From assembly GCF_030929595.1 (NCBI RefSeq), contig NZ_JAVFVR010000001.1, positions 248,001-312,000 on the forward strand: 64,000 nt of DNA, written 5' to 3'. This DNA is from Flavobacterium sp. LHD-85 (lineage in GTDB: Bacteria > Bacteroidota > Bacteroidia > Flavobacteriales > Flavobacteriaceae). Under the pieces are notes generated by a model. The model was not told where the DNA came from, searched no databases, and saw nothing but the letters and a program-made list of their open reading frames with translations. Each line of letters begins with the position of its first letter. Within the stretch, counting starts at the first letter, position 1. The translations under genes were made by a program, and so were the position numbers. Positions 16,309-24,757 of the stretch are shown in pieces.

Positions 16309-17362
16309 GGCCTTTCAAATATCTTTTATGAAATCGTTTAATGTCTGCTTCTCTGTCTAGCGGAACATTATTTTCAATATGATCATATAATGCTTTAGCC
16401 ATTGCAGGACCAAGCATTACACCTCGTGTGCCTAATCCGTTTAAGATGTGTAGTGATTTATGTTTTTCATGAGTTCCTAGCAAAGGTCTTCTGTCTGCAA
16501 CAGTAGGACGAACTCCAGCAAAGTGCTTTACTATTTCAAAATCACAAGTAATAATTTCTTTTATACGTTCTAAAAGTTCTTGCTTGCCTTCTTCTGTAGG
16601 CTCTGCTGTTTTGTCGTACCAATTGTAAGTAGCACCAACTTTGAACAAATCATCTCCTAGCGGCAAAATAAAAACGCTGGTATTTACAATTACATCAAGT
16701 CTTAAATCTGGTGCCTTGATGACAAAAAGTTCCCCTTTTGTTCCATCCAAAGGCAAATAATTAAAAAAGGGATTTTTATGCATTCCAAAACCTTCGGCAA
16801 AAATGATATTTTGAGCTTGGATATCCTTATACTTAATTCCTGAATCTAAAAATTCTATATCGCTAAAATTAAAAGTTTCTTCTCTCAATAAATCATTCTC
16901 AAGCAAATATTGTCTATAAGCATCTAACAATAAAGCGGTATCCACATATCCTGTATGCAAAACTTCTCCGTAATCATAAGGAGAATCAATGCTATTATAT
17001 TTTTTTGAAATTAGTTTAGTCGACAAAAAAGGAGCTAGATTGATTTTATCTGAAGCTGCAAACCAATTGTTCTGTTCTTCGATGGAAAAGAACTTTCGCA
17101 AAACTGGCATTTTGTAATTAAACCGTTCTTTTAATTTGCCCTCTACCCGATCATAAAAGTCATTCATTAATACAAGTTGTTCTTTTGCATTCCAAACTTC
17201 ACTAAAACGCTTTAAGATTACAGGATTGTACAAACCACCGGCAACTCTAGAAGAATTCTGAGATTTGTCGTCTAAAAGTAAAATAGTTTTGTTGTTCTTA
17301 AGGGCAACTTCGGCAAAAGAAATCCCAGCCAATCCAGATCCGACAATTAAATAATCAAGCAT
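16289..17362 (-). CDS. FAD-dependent oxidoreductase (DAO family)
   Basis: 357 residues of the D-amino-acid-oxidase-like fold. Dinucleotide-binding motif VGSGLAGISFAE at residues 7-18, a second flavin contact DDKSQNSSRVAGGLYNP near 32-48, and the C-terminal GVRPTVADRRPLLG ... GLGTRGVMLGPAMAKAL, which is typical of this group. Likely oxidises a secondary or primary amine; the substrate cannot be told. Cytoplasmic. Runs immediately downstream of the gldO terminator, within whose loop a promoter-like TACCTTTG box lies 38 bases before its ATG. Its 3' end overlaps the DUF983 gene by 20 bases. Confidence 0.85.
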   Translation of the reverse strand: MLDYLIVGSGLAGISFAEVALKNNKTILLLDDKSQNSSRVAGGLYNPVILKRFSEVWNAKEQLVLMNDFYDRVEGKLKERFNYKMPVLRKFFSIEEQNNWFAASDKINLAPFLSTKLISKKYNSIDSPYDYGEVLHTGYVDTALLLDAYRQYLLENDLLREETFNFSDIEFLDSGIKYKDIQAQNIIFAEGFGMHKNPFFNYLPLDGTKGELFVIKAPDLRLDVIVNTSVFILPLGDDLFKVGATYNWYDKTAEPTEEGKQELLERIKEIITCDFEIVKHFAGVRPTVADRRPLLGTHEKHKSLHILNGLGTRGVMLGPAMAKALYDHIENNVPLDREADIKRFHKRYLKGLTFGQP

Positions 17363-17390
17363 TGTGAAGTATATAAATAAAATAAAAAAA

Positions 17391-17418
17391 CTCTTACTAC
17401 AAAGGTAGCAAGAGTTTT
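17391..17418 (-). terminator. Terminator of gldO
   Basis: Stem of 10 bases (CTCTTACTAC at 17391-17400, loop AAAG, GTAGCAAGAG at 17405-17414), flanked by A/T runs. It has one A/C mismatch if read on the plus strand but a G-U wobble on the minus strand, so it is suited to the gldO transcript. It is nearly identical to the gldN terminator at 18553. Confidence 0.85.
17400..17407 (-). promoter_or_regulatory. Promoter-like TACCTTTG box in the gldO terminator loop
   Basis: TACCTTTG on the minus strand matches TAnnTTTG exactly. It covers the loop and upper stem of the terminator hairpin and sits 38 bases upstream of the flavoenzyme ATG. No -33 element is seen, so it may be chance. Confidence 0.3.
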
Positions 17419-17439
17419 TCTTATTATGAGTTTATGAAC

Positions 17440-18432
17440 TTAGTAATTCCACATATCTTCTTCAAAATTACGAATCTTTTCTTTCACCCTTTCAGATTCC
17501 AATAGTTGGCTTTGCGCATTGTCTCTAATATAATCTTTAATCTCACGATCACCATATACATTTTCCTCTTTATATATTATAGAATTAAAACGTCGCGAAT
17601 TTAAGATTTGATCAAATGAAATTGGTAACGCTGAATTTTGATCGTTGAAAGCTTTTCCTTCATGCAGCACCTCGCGTGCATTTGGAAAGAAGACCCAAAA
17701 CAGTTCGATAAAGTCTTTCTCATCACTATTCATAGTATACACATCAGGAGTTATAGGACAAATTCCAAGCAAACGATATTTTAAATCACTTTGTCTCTTA
17801 TCAAAATACCAAAAACCTTTAATCTTATACATACTCACGTCTGCAGCCGTAAGATCTTGTTTCAAAATATACTCGGCTGGAACTGTTCTTGTAGGTCCAA
17901 CAGTTTGATCAACATAGTTAACTTTTTTATTCTTTCCTGTACCTGTAACGACTTTTTTCTTAACAACACGTGTTCTATAATCATCAGGATATTGATTGAT
18001 TAGCTCCCGTCCTGCATCTGTTGTATCAACACGTGATAAAGCTCCTTGAATATCTTTCAAAGACTTTTTTGTATTGAAATAACTATCAGTATAAACCTCT
18101 GTTATTCTGCCTTCTCTAATCCCCTTCGTTAAAATATCATAAAGTGAGCGCCTATCTGGGCCAATATTGGCAGTATCTACTGGAAAATACAATGGAAAAT
18201 TGATTTTTTCATTTAAATCGATAATTTCCCAAACCATTTTTCCCATCAAAACATCACGATCATCAACATAACCATATGCTAACGGCTTATCGTTATCCGA
18301 TATCATTTGGGCTGGTGTCCTAACCCCAATCTGATCAGCAGTTTTGGCATTAAGTAAATTAGACTGAGCATTAGAAGACAAGCTTCCAAGAACAGTAACA
18401 ATAGCAACTAATAAATTTCTTACTTTCATCAT
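17440..18432 (-). CDS. gldO: Gliding motility / type IX secretion protein GldO (GldN paralogue)
   Basis: 330 residues, signal peptide MMKVRNLLVAIVTVLGSLSSNAQ, then mature protein beginning SNLLNAKTADQIGVRTPAQM. Periplasmic partner of GldK in the ring under the outer membrane. Nearly the same as GldN throughout, with changes scattered along the protein and no indel of note; both end in NFE(E/Q)DMWNY. In Flavobacterium johnsoniae GldO is a partly redundant copy of GldN. It lies 178 bases downstream of gldN, separated by gldN's terminator, so it is probably transcribed by read-through or from its own promoter. Confidence 0.95.
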   Translation of the reverse strand: MMKVRNLLVAIVTVLGSLSSNAQSNLLNAKTADQIGVRTPAQMISDNDKPLAYGYVDDRDVLMGKMVWEIIDLNEKINFPLYFPVDTANIGPDRRSLYDILTKGIREGRITEVYTDSYFNTKKSLKDIQGALSRVDTTDAGRELINQYPDDYRTRVVKKKVVTGTGKNKKVNYVDQTVGPTRTVPAEYILKQDLTAADVSMYKIKGFWYFDKRQSDLKYRLLGICPITPDVYTMNSDEKDFIELFWVFFPNAREVLHEGKAFNDQNSALPISFDQILNSRRFNSIIYKEENVYGDREIKDYIRDNAQSQLLESERVKEKIRNFEEDMWNY

Positions 18433-18552
18433 GATAATTTTTACAAGACATTAAACGAAATTTTATTACAAATATTGTTATTTTTCTTACATAAATAAAA
18501 AAATAATTCACCTTATCCTATCCCAGATAGTATTTTTAATTTATAGACATAA

Positions 18553-18588
18553 AAAAAACTCTTACTACAAAGGTAGTAAGAGTTTTTT
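18553..18588 (-). terminator. Terminator of gldN
   Basis: Stem CTCTTACTAC / GTAGTAAGAG (18559-18568 and 18573-18582) with a 4-base loop AAAG and A and T runs of 6-8 at each side. A near copy of the terminator after gldO. It separates gldN from gldO. Confidence 0.9.
18568..18575 (-). promoter_or_regulatory. Promoter-like TACCTTTG box in the gldN terminator loop
   Basis: TACCTTTG on the minus strand, overlapping the hairpin loop; 136 bases upstream of the gldO ATG. The same arrangement occurs in the gldO terminator. Confidence 0.3.
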
Positions 18589-18610
18589 AATTATTGTACT
18601 ATGTATCAAC

Positions 18611-19600
18611 TTAGTAGTTCCACATATCTTGTTCGAAGTTGCGAATTTTTTCTTTCACTCTTTCAGATTCTAACAACTGATTTTGTGCGTTGTCTTTCAT
18701 ATAATCACTAATTGCTCTGTCTCCATAAAGGTTTTCTTCTTTGTAAACAACAGCATTAAAGCGTCTAGAATTTAAAATCTGATCAAATGAGATTGGAAGA
18801 GCTGAATTGTTGTCATTGAAAGCTTTTGCTTCGTGCAATGCTTCTCTCGCATTTGGGAAGAAAATCCAAAACAATTCAATATAATCCTTTTCATCACTAT
18901 TCATAGTATAAACATCAGGCGTTACTGGACAAAGTCCAAGTAAACGATACTTCAACTCACTTTGACGTTTATCAAAATACCAGTAACCTTTAATTTTATA
19001 CTGAGTAACATCTGCAGCAGTTAAATCTTGTTTCAAGATATATTCAGCAGGAACCGTTCTTGTTGGCCCAACTGTTTCTTCAACATAAGAAACTGATTTA
19101 TTTTTACCTTTACCAGAAACTACTTTTTTCTTCACAACACGTGATTTGTAGTCATCAGGATATTGGTTAATTAACTCTCTACCTGCATCTGTTGTATCAA
19201 TACGAGATAATGATCCTTCGATGTCTTTCATAGATTTTTTAGTGTTGAAATAACTGTCAGTATAAACCTCAGTTATTTTTCCACTTTTAATAGCTTTAGT
19301 TAAAACGTCATAAAGAGAACGTCTGTTAGGACCAATATTAGCTGTATCTACCGGAAAGTACATTGGAAAGTTGATTTTTTCATTTAAATCAATGATTTCC
19401 CAAGTTGTTTTTCCCATCAAAATATCTCTATCATCTACATAACCATAAGCCAATGGCTTATCATTGTCAGATATTAATTGAGCAGGAGTTTTAAGTCCAA
19501 TCTGATCAGGAGTTTTAGCGTTTAGCAAATTTGATTGCGCATTAGAAGCAAAACCTCCAGCGATAGAAACAATAGCTATTAAAAAATTTCTTACTTTCAT
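18611..19600 (-). CDS. gldN: Gliding motility / type IX secretion protein GldN
   Basis: 329 residues. Signal peptide MKVRNFLIAIVSIAGGFASNAQ with cleavage after the Ala-Gln region, then SNLLNAKTPDQIG. Periplasmic; GldN and GldK form the ring of the type IX secretion system. Conserved motifs seen are VDDRDILMGK, NQYPDDYKSRVVKKKVV and GYWYFDKRQSELKYRLLGLCP. Runs downstream of gldM with a 44-base gap, fourth gene of gldK-L-M-N. Confidence 0.97.
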   Translation of the reverse strand: MKVRNFLIAIVSIAGGFASNAQSNLLNAKTPDQIGLKTPAQLISDNDKPLAYGYVDDRDILMGKTTWEIIDLNEKINFPMYFPVDTANIGPNRRSLYDVLTKAIKSGKITEVYTDSYFNTKKSMKDIEGSLSRIDTTDAGRELINQYPDDYKSRVVKKKVVSGKGKNKSVSYVEETVGPTRTVPAEYILKQDLTAADVTQYKIKGYWYFDKRQSELKYRLLGLCPVTPDVYTMNSDEKDYIELFWIFFPNAREALHEAKAFNDNNSALPISFDQILNSRRFNAVVYKEENLYGDRAISDYMKDNAQNQLLESERVKEKIRNFEQDMWNY

Positions 19601-19644
19601 CGTGGTATCGTTATAAGATATTGAATGTAGTTTACACTACTTTA

Positions 19645-21186
19645 TTATTGTATTTCGTAAATTACAGGAGCAGTTCTTGGCAATAAATAGCTACCAGCTC
19701 CAACAAGTTTAGTTTTAATTTCAGAAATAGTAACTTGGTCTCCTTTACCTGCTCTTGAAAGTACTTGTTTACATTGTGCATTCATTTTGTTTCCTGAAAC
19801 AACAACTGTAGGCTGTCCAGCAATTTTCATATTGAATCCAACAACATCTAAACCAACTTCAAAATCAAAATCAAGAAGTTTAGCTCCAATAGTAGCAATC
19901 TCTAAGTTAGATTTAGGACCTTTAACAACTCCCATCTCACCTCTAATTGTTCCTGTTGGACCAGGAATACCTTTAATTCTGAATGTTTTCTTATCAGTTA
20001 CTTTATCACCATTTGGTAAAGTACCAGTTACAGAAATTGTAGTTTCAGTACCTTGACCTGGGCTCATGTTATATTTTCCTGGTTTTCCAGCAGAAGATAA
20101 ACCTGGAGCACTTGCAACAATTTTATTAGCATCAACACCAGCAAAAGAAACAGAGATTGGGTTAACAACTCCTCTATATACTACGTTCATTTTGTCTGCA
20201 GAAATTGTAGCTGCGTTTGGTCTTGGAACAACAACGTATTTACCAGAGAATTTTAAAGGAATATTTTTTCCATCCTCTAAGAAAGTAAATTGTCCATTGA
20301 TATCTTGTTCTCCAACTCCACCAGCAGTTAAAGAGATAACAGCTTGTCCGTTAACAATTTGTCCAGGACCTTGGAAAGAAGTTGGTGTAGTGTTTTCGTC
20401 ATAACGACCTAAAACAACTTTACCAGTTACTTTTTCACCTTGGAAATAAGCATTTTTATCTAAAACAACGATTGCTTGGTAGTTGCTGTAAGAAGCAGCA
20501 GCAACTGCAGCTTTACCTAAAGCACTGTTGTAAACGTCTGCTTCAACTTTTTTAACGTCATTCTGCCAAGCAGAAAGTTTTGCAGCAGATGCGATAGCAG
20601 GGAATCCTTTAAAGTGATATGCTAAGTATTTTTCTTTAAGCCCTTCTTTGTTTTTAACATCAGAAACATCAAATTTCTTCTCAACCTCAGCAATAATTGC
20701 CGCGTATTTTTTGTCTGTTCCTAAAGCAGCTTTAATATCAGCTTTATATTTTTCGATTTTAGAGATAATTTCGTTACCTTTTTTAGTGTAACCGTCTCCT
20801 GTAAACCAGTCGTCGATATTATCTCCTCTATCCATTGACTCATAAGGCATTTTTCCAGTTGCTTTATCAACTTCGAAACCTTTAACTGCCTGAGCTTTTA
20901 GAGTAGCTATATAATCATAAAAATCTTTTGTAATTGTTTCAACTTTGTGAGCTGTAGTTGCTGCAATAGCAAACTCTCCTTTTGCTTCAGCTGCTTTTTG
21001 GTCTAAAGCTGTCAATAAACCAGCGTTAGCTTCAGTTGAAGTGGTATTAGCTCCTTCGAATTTTTCATTCATCAAACCAAAAGCAGAAATAACTTCTTTT
21101 GATACGTTCATTGCTAACATCGCGATGAAAACCAGATACATCAGGTTAATCATCTTCTGTCTAGGGGTTAATTTTCCTCCTGCCAT
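19645..21186 (-). CDS. gldM: Gliding motility / type IX secretion motor protein GldM
   Basis: 513 residues. One N-terminal membrane helix (about residues 14-34, MINLMYLVFIAMLAMNVSKEV) preceded by a short cytoplasmic tail (MAGGKLTPRQK), then a long periplasmic part with a helical D1 region and several beta domains (about 230-513). Pairs with GldL to form the proton-driven rotary motor of gliding and type IX secretion. The N-terminus with an Arg-Gln-Lys just before the helix is as expected. Confidence 0.97.
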   Translation of the reverse strand: MAGGKLTPRQKMINLMYLVFIAMLAMNVSKEVISAFGLMNEKFEGANTTSTEANAGLLTALDQKAAEAKGEFAIAATTAHKVETITKDFYDYIATLKAQAVKGFEVDKATGKMPYESMDRGDNIDDWFTGDGYTKKGNEIISKIEKYKADIKAALGTDKKYAAIIAEVEKKFDVSDVKNKEGLKEKYLAYHFKGFPAIASAAKLSAWQNDVKKVEADVYNSALGKAAVAAASYSNYQAIVVLDKNAYFQGEKVTGKVVLGRYDENTTPTSFQGPGQIVNGQAVISLTAGGVGEQDINGQFTFLEDGKNIPLKFSGKYVVVPRPNAATISADKMNVVYRGVVNPISVSFAGVDANKIVASAPGLSSAGKPGKYNMSPGQGTETTISVTGTLPNGDKVTDKKTFRIKGIPGPTGTIRGEMGVVKGPKSNLEIATIGAKLLDFDFEVGLDVVGFNMKIAGQPTVVVSGNKMNAQCKQVLSRAGKGDQVTISEIKTKLVGAGSYLLPRTAPVIYEIQ

Positions 21187-21237
21187 TTTTTTCTAATTAG
21201 TTCTTTATTAATAAATTTAATATTAGTTAAAAACTAA

Positions 21238-21885
21238 TTATCCTTTGTTACTCATTGCAGAAAGCATACCACCGTAAACGCTGTTTAAAGAAGCGATGTT
21301 TGCAGTCATAGATGCCATTTGTTCTTTTAATTTAGAAGCGTTTTCAGCGATTTCTTTGTTAGCTTCAGCATTTCTAGAAGCGCTTTCTAATTGAACTTTA
21401 TATAAACTGTTTAATGATTCCATTTGAGCAGCTGCAACAGATAATTCTTCAGAATATTTCTTTTGTCCTGCGATTGAATCTACAGTTGGAGCAATTCCTT
21501 TAGCAGCAGATTCGAAGTTTTTGATGCTGTTTCCTAAACTTGACATTAATTCACCGTCAATTTTAGCTTCTTTTAATAATGTGTCTAATTTTTGAGATAA
21601 TAATCCTTGAGCATCAGTTGGAGTTTCAGCTTTAGCCTTTTTCTCTCTAGCTTGTCCGTTAGCTAATTCTGGGTAAACTAGAGTCCAATCTAGTTCTTCT
21701 TCAACTGGTTCGAAAGCAGAAAGCGCGAAAATTAAAGCCTCAGTAACTAATCCTACTGAAAGCATAACTGTACCAGTTAATGGTCCAATCTCAAAGTGAG
21801 TAATTTTGAATAACGCTCCAACGATTACCACTGCCGCTCCCATACCATAAGCGAAATTCATTGCTTTTTTACTTAATAATGCCAT
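21238..21885 (-). CDS. gldL: Gliding motility / type IX secretion motor protein GldL
   Basis: 215 residues. Two membrane helices (about 12-30 and 38-58), with Glu49 inside the second helix (GLVTEALIF), the proton-path residue known from F. johnsoniae, and Lys27/His30 near the first. The C-terminal two thirds is a cytoplasmic coiled coil (LNSLYKVQLESASRNAEANKEIAENASKLKEQ). Forms the stator-like inner-membrane complex with GldM. Lies 51 bases upstream of gldM. Confidence 0.97.
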   Translation of the reverse strand: MALLSKKAMNFAYGMGAAVVIVGALFKITHFEIGPLTGTVMLSVGLVTEALIFALSAFEPVEEELDWTLVYPELANGQAREKKAKAETPTDAQGLLSQKLDTLLKEAKIDGELMSSLGNSIKNFESAAKGIAPTVDSIAGQKKYSEELSVAAAQMESLNSLYKVQLESASRNAEANKEIAENASKLKEQMASMTANIASLNSVYGGMLSAMSNKG

Positions 21886-21940
21886 AATACTTTTTTTTTA
21901 GGTTTAAAATAGATTTGTTGGATATTGAATTAATTATAAA

Positions 21941-23335
21941 TTACTTTTTTCTGTTTCCTGTAACTTGAGTACCCATGTAATCTTGCACAGTTCTGAATCC
22001 GATGTAACTTCTAGCAGAATCAGCATATTCGTGGTCACGAGTGCTTACCTGTAGGAAATAAGCAACGTCTTTCCAAGAACCTCCACGAACTACTTTTCTT
22101 TGGTTTTTACCATCGATAACGTTTGGATTCATTGTTGATACATACTCGTAAGCGTTTGGATTGTAAGCTGAATCCGTCCACTCAGAAACGTTTCCTGCCA
22201 TGTTGTATAATCCGTAACCATTTACATCGTATGATTTAGCTTCAACTGTATAAAGAGCTTCGTCAGCAGCATAATCTCCTCTACTTGGTTTGAAGTTTGC
22301 TAAGAAACAACCTCTATCACTCTTAGTATAAGGACCTCCCCATGGGTAAGTTGCAGACTCTAGACCACCTCTAGCAGCATACTCCCATTCTGCCTCAGTA
22401 GGTAATCTGAAAGCATTTACTAGGTCACGCCCTTTTTTCTTAGATTTAATATAGCTGTTTTTGTTTAAAGTTCTCCAAGCACAGAATGCTTTAGCTTGTT
22501 TCCAAGTTACACCCACTACTGGATAATCTCCATAAGCCTTGTGCCAGAAGTAATCATTGTGCATTGGCTCATTATATGAATAAGCAAAATCTTTAATCCA
22601 AACTGCAGTATCAGGATAAACATTTACCTGCTCAGTTTTTACGAAGTCACTTCTTTTTCCAACTTTTGCTTTTGCAGCAGCTTGAATATCCATCCAAGAA
22701 TAACGGAATTTCAATTTATTTACATCAATTGTTCTTAAACCATTGTATGATTCCTCAATTGGCAAATACATAGAATCCATTACTTCAGCGTAATACTCAT
22801 CTGGATATGCTTTTGTATCTTTAATTAACTTAACTTTTCTGTTTAATTTTCTTCCAGCATATGGATCATCTTTTGTACCAACACTATAGTAGTTGTCGTA
22901 CATATATTTATCATAAGCTGTCATTTTTTCTGGATCAGAATCATTAAAAGCGTAGTCAGCAATGCTTCCTGCTTTTTTACCTTTTCCATCAGTAGCTTTT
23001 TGCCCTGTTTCGTCTGCTAAGATTGCTAAACGAACTCTCATTGTAGAGTCTTTTACCCACTCCACAAATTGACGATACTCACTATTTGTAATCTCAGTTT
23101 CATCCATGTAAAATGAACGAACAGTTACAGTTTTAGTTGGAGCATCTTCTACGTTAGCTAAATCAGCATCTGATTTACCCATAATAAAAGATCCACCCGG
23201 AACTAATGCCATTCCATAAGGCTTCTCAGGATGCCATTTCCCTCCTGTAACACCGACTAATTCACCTTTGTCACCAGACTTACCACAGCCGATTACTAGT
23301 GTTAACATTGCTGCAAATGCAATAAACTTCTTCAT
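21941..23335 (-). CDS. gldK: Gliding motility / type IX secretion lipoprotein GldK
   Basis: 464 residues. Lipoprotein signal MKKFIAFAAMLTLVIGCGKS with Cys17 as lipidation site. The body is a formylglycine-generating-enzyme-like (FGE-sulfatase) fold: PGGSFIMGKS near residue 47, RLPTEAEWEYAARGG and GNVSEWTDSAYNP, VVRGGSWKD and GFRTVQD at the end. It anchors the GldKN ring to the outer membrane. No catalytic role is expected. First gene of gldKLMN; a TATTTTTG box about 95 bases upstream could start the operon. Confidence 0.97.
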   Translation of the reverse strand: MKKFIAFAAMLTLVIGCGKSGDKGELVGVTGGKWHPEKPYGMALVPGGSFIMGKSDADLANVEDAPTKTVTVRSFYMDETEITNSEYRQFVEWVKDSTMRVRLAILADETGQKATDGKGKKAGSIADYAFNDSDPEKMTAYDKYMYDNYYSVGTKDDPYAGRKLNRKVKLIKDTKAYPDEYYAEVMDSMYLPIEESYNGLRTIDVNKLKFRYSWMDIQAAAKAKVGKRSDFVKTEQVNVYPDTAVWIKDFAYSYNEPMHNDYFWHKAYGDYPVVGVTWKQAKAFCAWRTLNKNSYIKSKKKGRDLVNAFRLPTEAEWEYAARGGLESATYPWGGPYTKSDRGCFLANFKPSRGDYAADEALYTVEAKSYDVNGYGLYNMAGNVSEWTDSAYNPNAYEYVSTMNPNVIDGKNQRKVVRGGSWKDVAYFLQVSTRDHEYADSARSYIGFRTVQDYMGTQVTGNRKK

Positions 23336-23597
23336 ATAAATTTGGGATTATCTATTCATTATTAAAAGTCCGTAAACGTATTTATTATTTATCTAAAAAA
23401 CAATACTACTTGCGAATTTATTTTACCGTTCAAAAATAATGTTAAATAAAATAAAAAAAAAATATTTTATCGATAAACTGTCGCAAAAAATCGATGTAAA
23501 ACGTTAATTTTTATGTTATATAAATATTTTCTTACTAATTTATTTTAACCTTTTTAAACAGGTTTTAAAAACTTAAGAATTCACTTAATTTTTTGAT
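23336..23597. other. Intergenic region upstream of gldK
   Basis: 262 bases, very AT-rich, with no open frame of note. Holds the gldK promoter candidate (23431-23438). No clear terminator hairpin was seen for the upstream gene at 23598. Confidence 0.4.
23431..23438 (-). promoter_or_regulatory. Promoter -7 box (TATTTTTG) for gldKLMN
   Basis: TATTTTTG on the minus strand, matching TAnnTTTG, with a predicted leader of about 90 nt to the gldK ATG at 23335. No -33 TTG in the expected place. Confidence 0.45.
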
Positions 23598-24749
23598 CTA
23601 TAAAGCATTTTTTCGTTGCGCTTTCCACCATCTTTCTGGCAATTCTTGATTGCAAGCCGACAAATATTCGTCGTAAGAACATGGTAATAACGTATTTCTT
23701 TTCAATTTATTGCTGCCGTTTGATTCAAATGGAATTTCGATCCACCAGCGATCAGTTTTATCACTTTTATAGAATATCAATTCCTCATCATCTAGCGGAA
23801 CTATATACTTCAAATAGTTTGCTCGACTTCCAAACGGATATTCTTTTGAACGATAGTGATATCCTTCGATAAAATACCATACAATCTGAGCAATAATAAC
23901 CGATTCAGCCAATGTGCTATTATGATTAAATACCCCAAAACAAGAAACTTTATCGCTAATACCGGCATATCTAGCCAAAGCGCAAATTTCTTTTCCGTTG
24001 AATCCGTTCGGCTCAAAAACAACCATATTACCTGAAGCAGAAGATTTTACAGAATTCAAATCTATACTAACCAAGTCTGCATCTCTAAAAACAGGCTCAG
24101 CCAAAGTAATTTTATTAGAAATCTCGCCTAATCGGTAAGCATCAAAAAATAACTTCTGGATCAAATCGATTTCTTCTTGTGAATTATAATAAGTCTGATA
24201 TCCTATATTACAGTAATTGAAAAGATTATTTGGCTCATCAATAATAATTTTTGTCAGATATGAATTAGCCGAAACTGACTCATTTTCCTTACCAAAATCA
24301 AATTTATTATCAACTGCAACCAAATTTACCATCTGCTCCAAATCATCGTAAGCACGATACAAAGCATAGGTCAAATCCTGAGAACCTCCCAGGACTATAG
24401 GAATGACTTTATTCTTAATTAATGTAGCCGTAACCTTCTTTAATGCATAATAAGTATCCTCTATCGCATCGCCCGCAAGTATATCTCCTAGATCTGCGAT
24501 TGAAGCATCCCAATTGCCTGGAAACATACTATAAAGCTTTTTACGCGTAGCAGAAAGATTAACTTCGTTAATCATATTAATATTGGTACGGTCTTCTAAA
24601 ACGCCAATTATAGCAATATTAATCTGCGCAATATCAGGGAACTGATCTTGGGTATGAAAAACAACTTTGCTTCCAAGCTCTTGTGAAGACAGTGCGCTGA
24701 CGAATTTTACAATTCCGTCATTAACTGGTTCTAGAAAATCAAATTCCAT
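23598..24749 (-). CDS. Arginase/formimidoylglutamase-fold protein with altered metal site
   Basis: 383 residues with an arginase-like layout: PIVLGGSQDLTYAL (where active ureohydrolases have GGxH or GGDH), LVAVDNKFDFG (usual DxHxD), and VSIDLNSVKS (usual SxDxDxxDP). Three of the six manganese ligands are therefore changed (His to Gln, His to Lys, Asp to Asn), although the fold is clear. So it may be inactive and could serve as a binding or structural protein. It follows topA by 8 bases, in the same transcript, just upstream of gldK; the neighbourhood suggests but does not prove a link with the cell envelope. Confidence 0.75.
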   Translation of the reverse strand: MEFDFLEPVNDGIVKFVSALSSQELGSKVVFHTQDQFPDIAQINIAIIGVLEDRTNINMINEVNLSATRKKLYSMFPGNWDASIADLGDILAGDAIEDTYYALKKVTATLIKNKVIPIVLGGSQDLTYALYRAYDDLEQMVNLVAVDNKFDFGKENESVSANSYLTKIIIDEPNNLFNYCNIGYQTYYNSQEEIDLIQKLFFDAYRLGEISNKITLAEPVFRDADLVSIDLNSVKSSASGNMVVFEPNGFNGKEICALARYAGISDKVSCFGVFNHNSTLAESVIIAQIVWYFIEGYHYRSKEYPFGSRANYLKYIVPLDDEELIFYKSDKTDRWWIEIPFESNGSNKLKRNTLLPCSYDEYLSACNQELPERWWKAQRKNAL

Positions 24750-24757
24750 TTATATAC

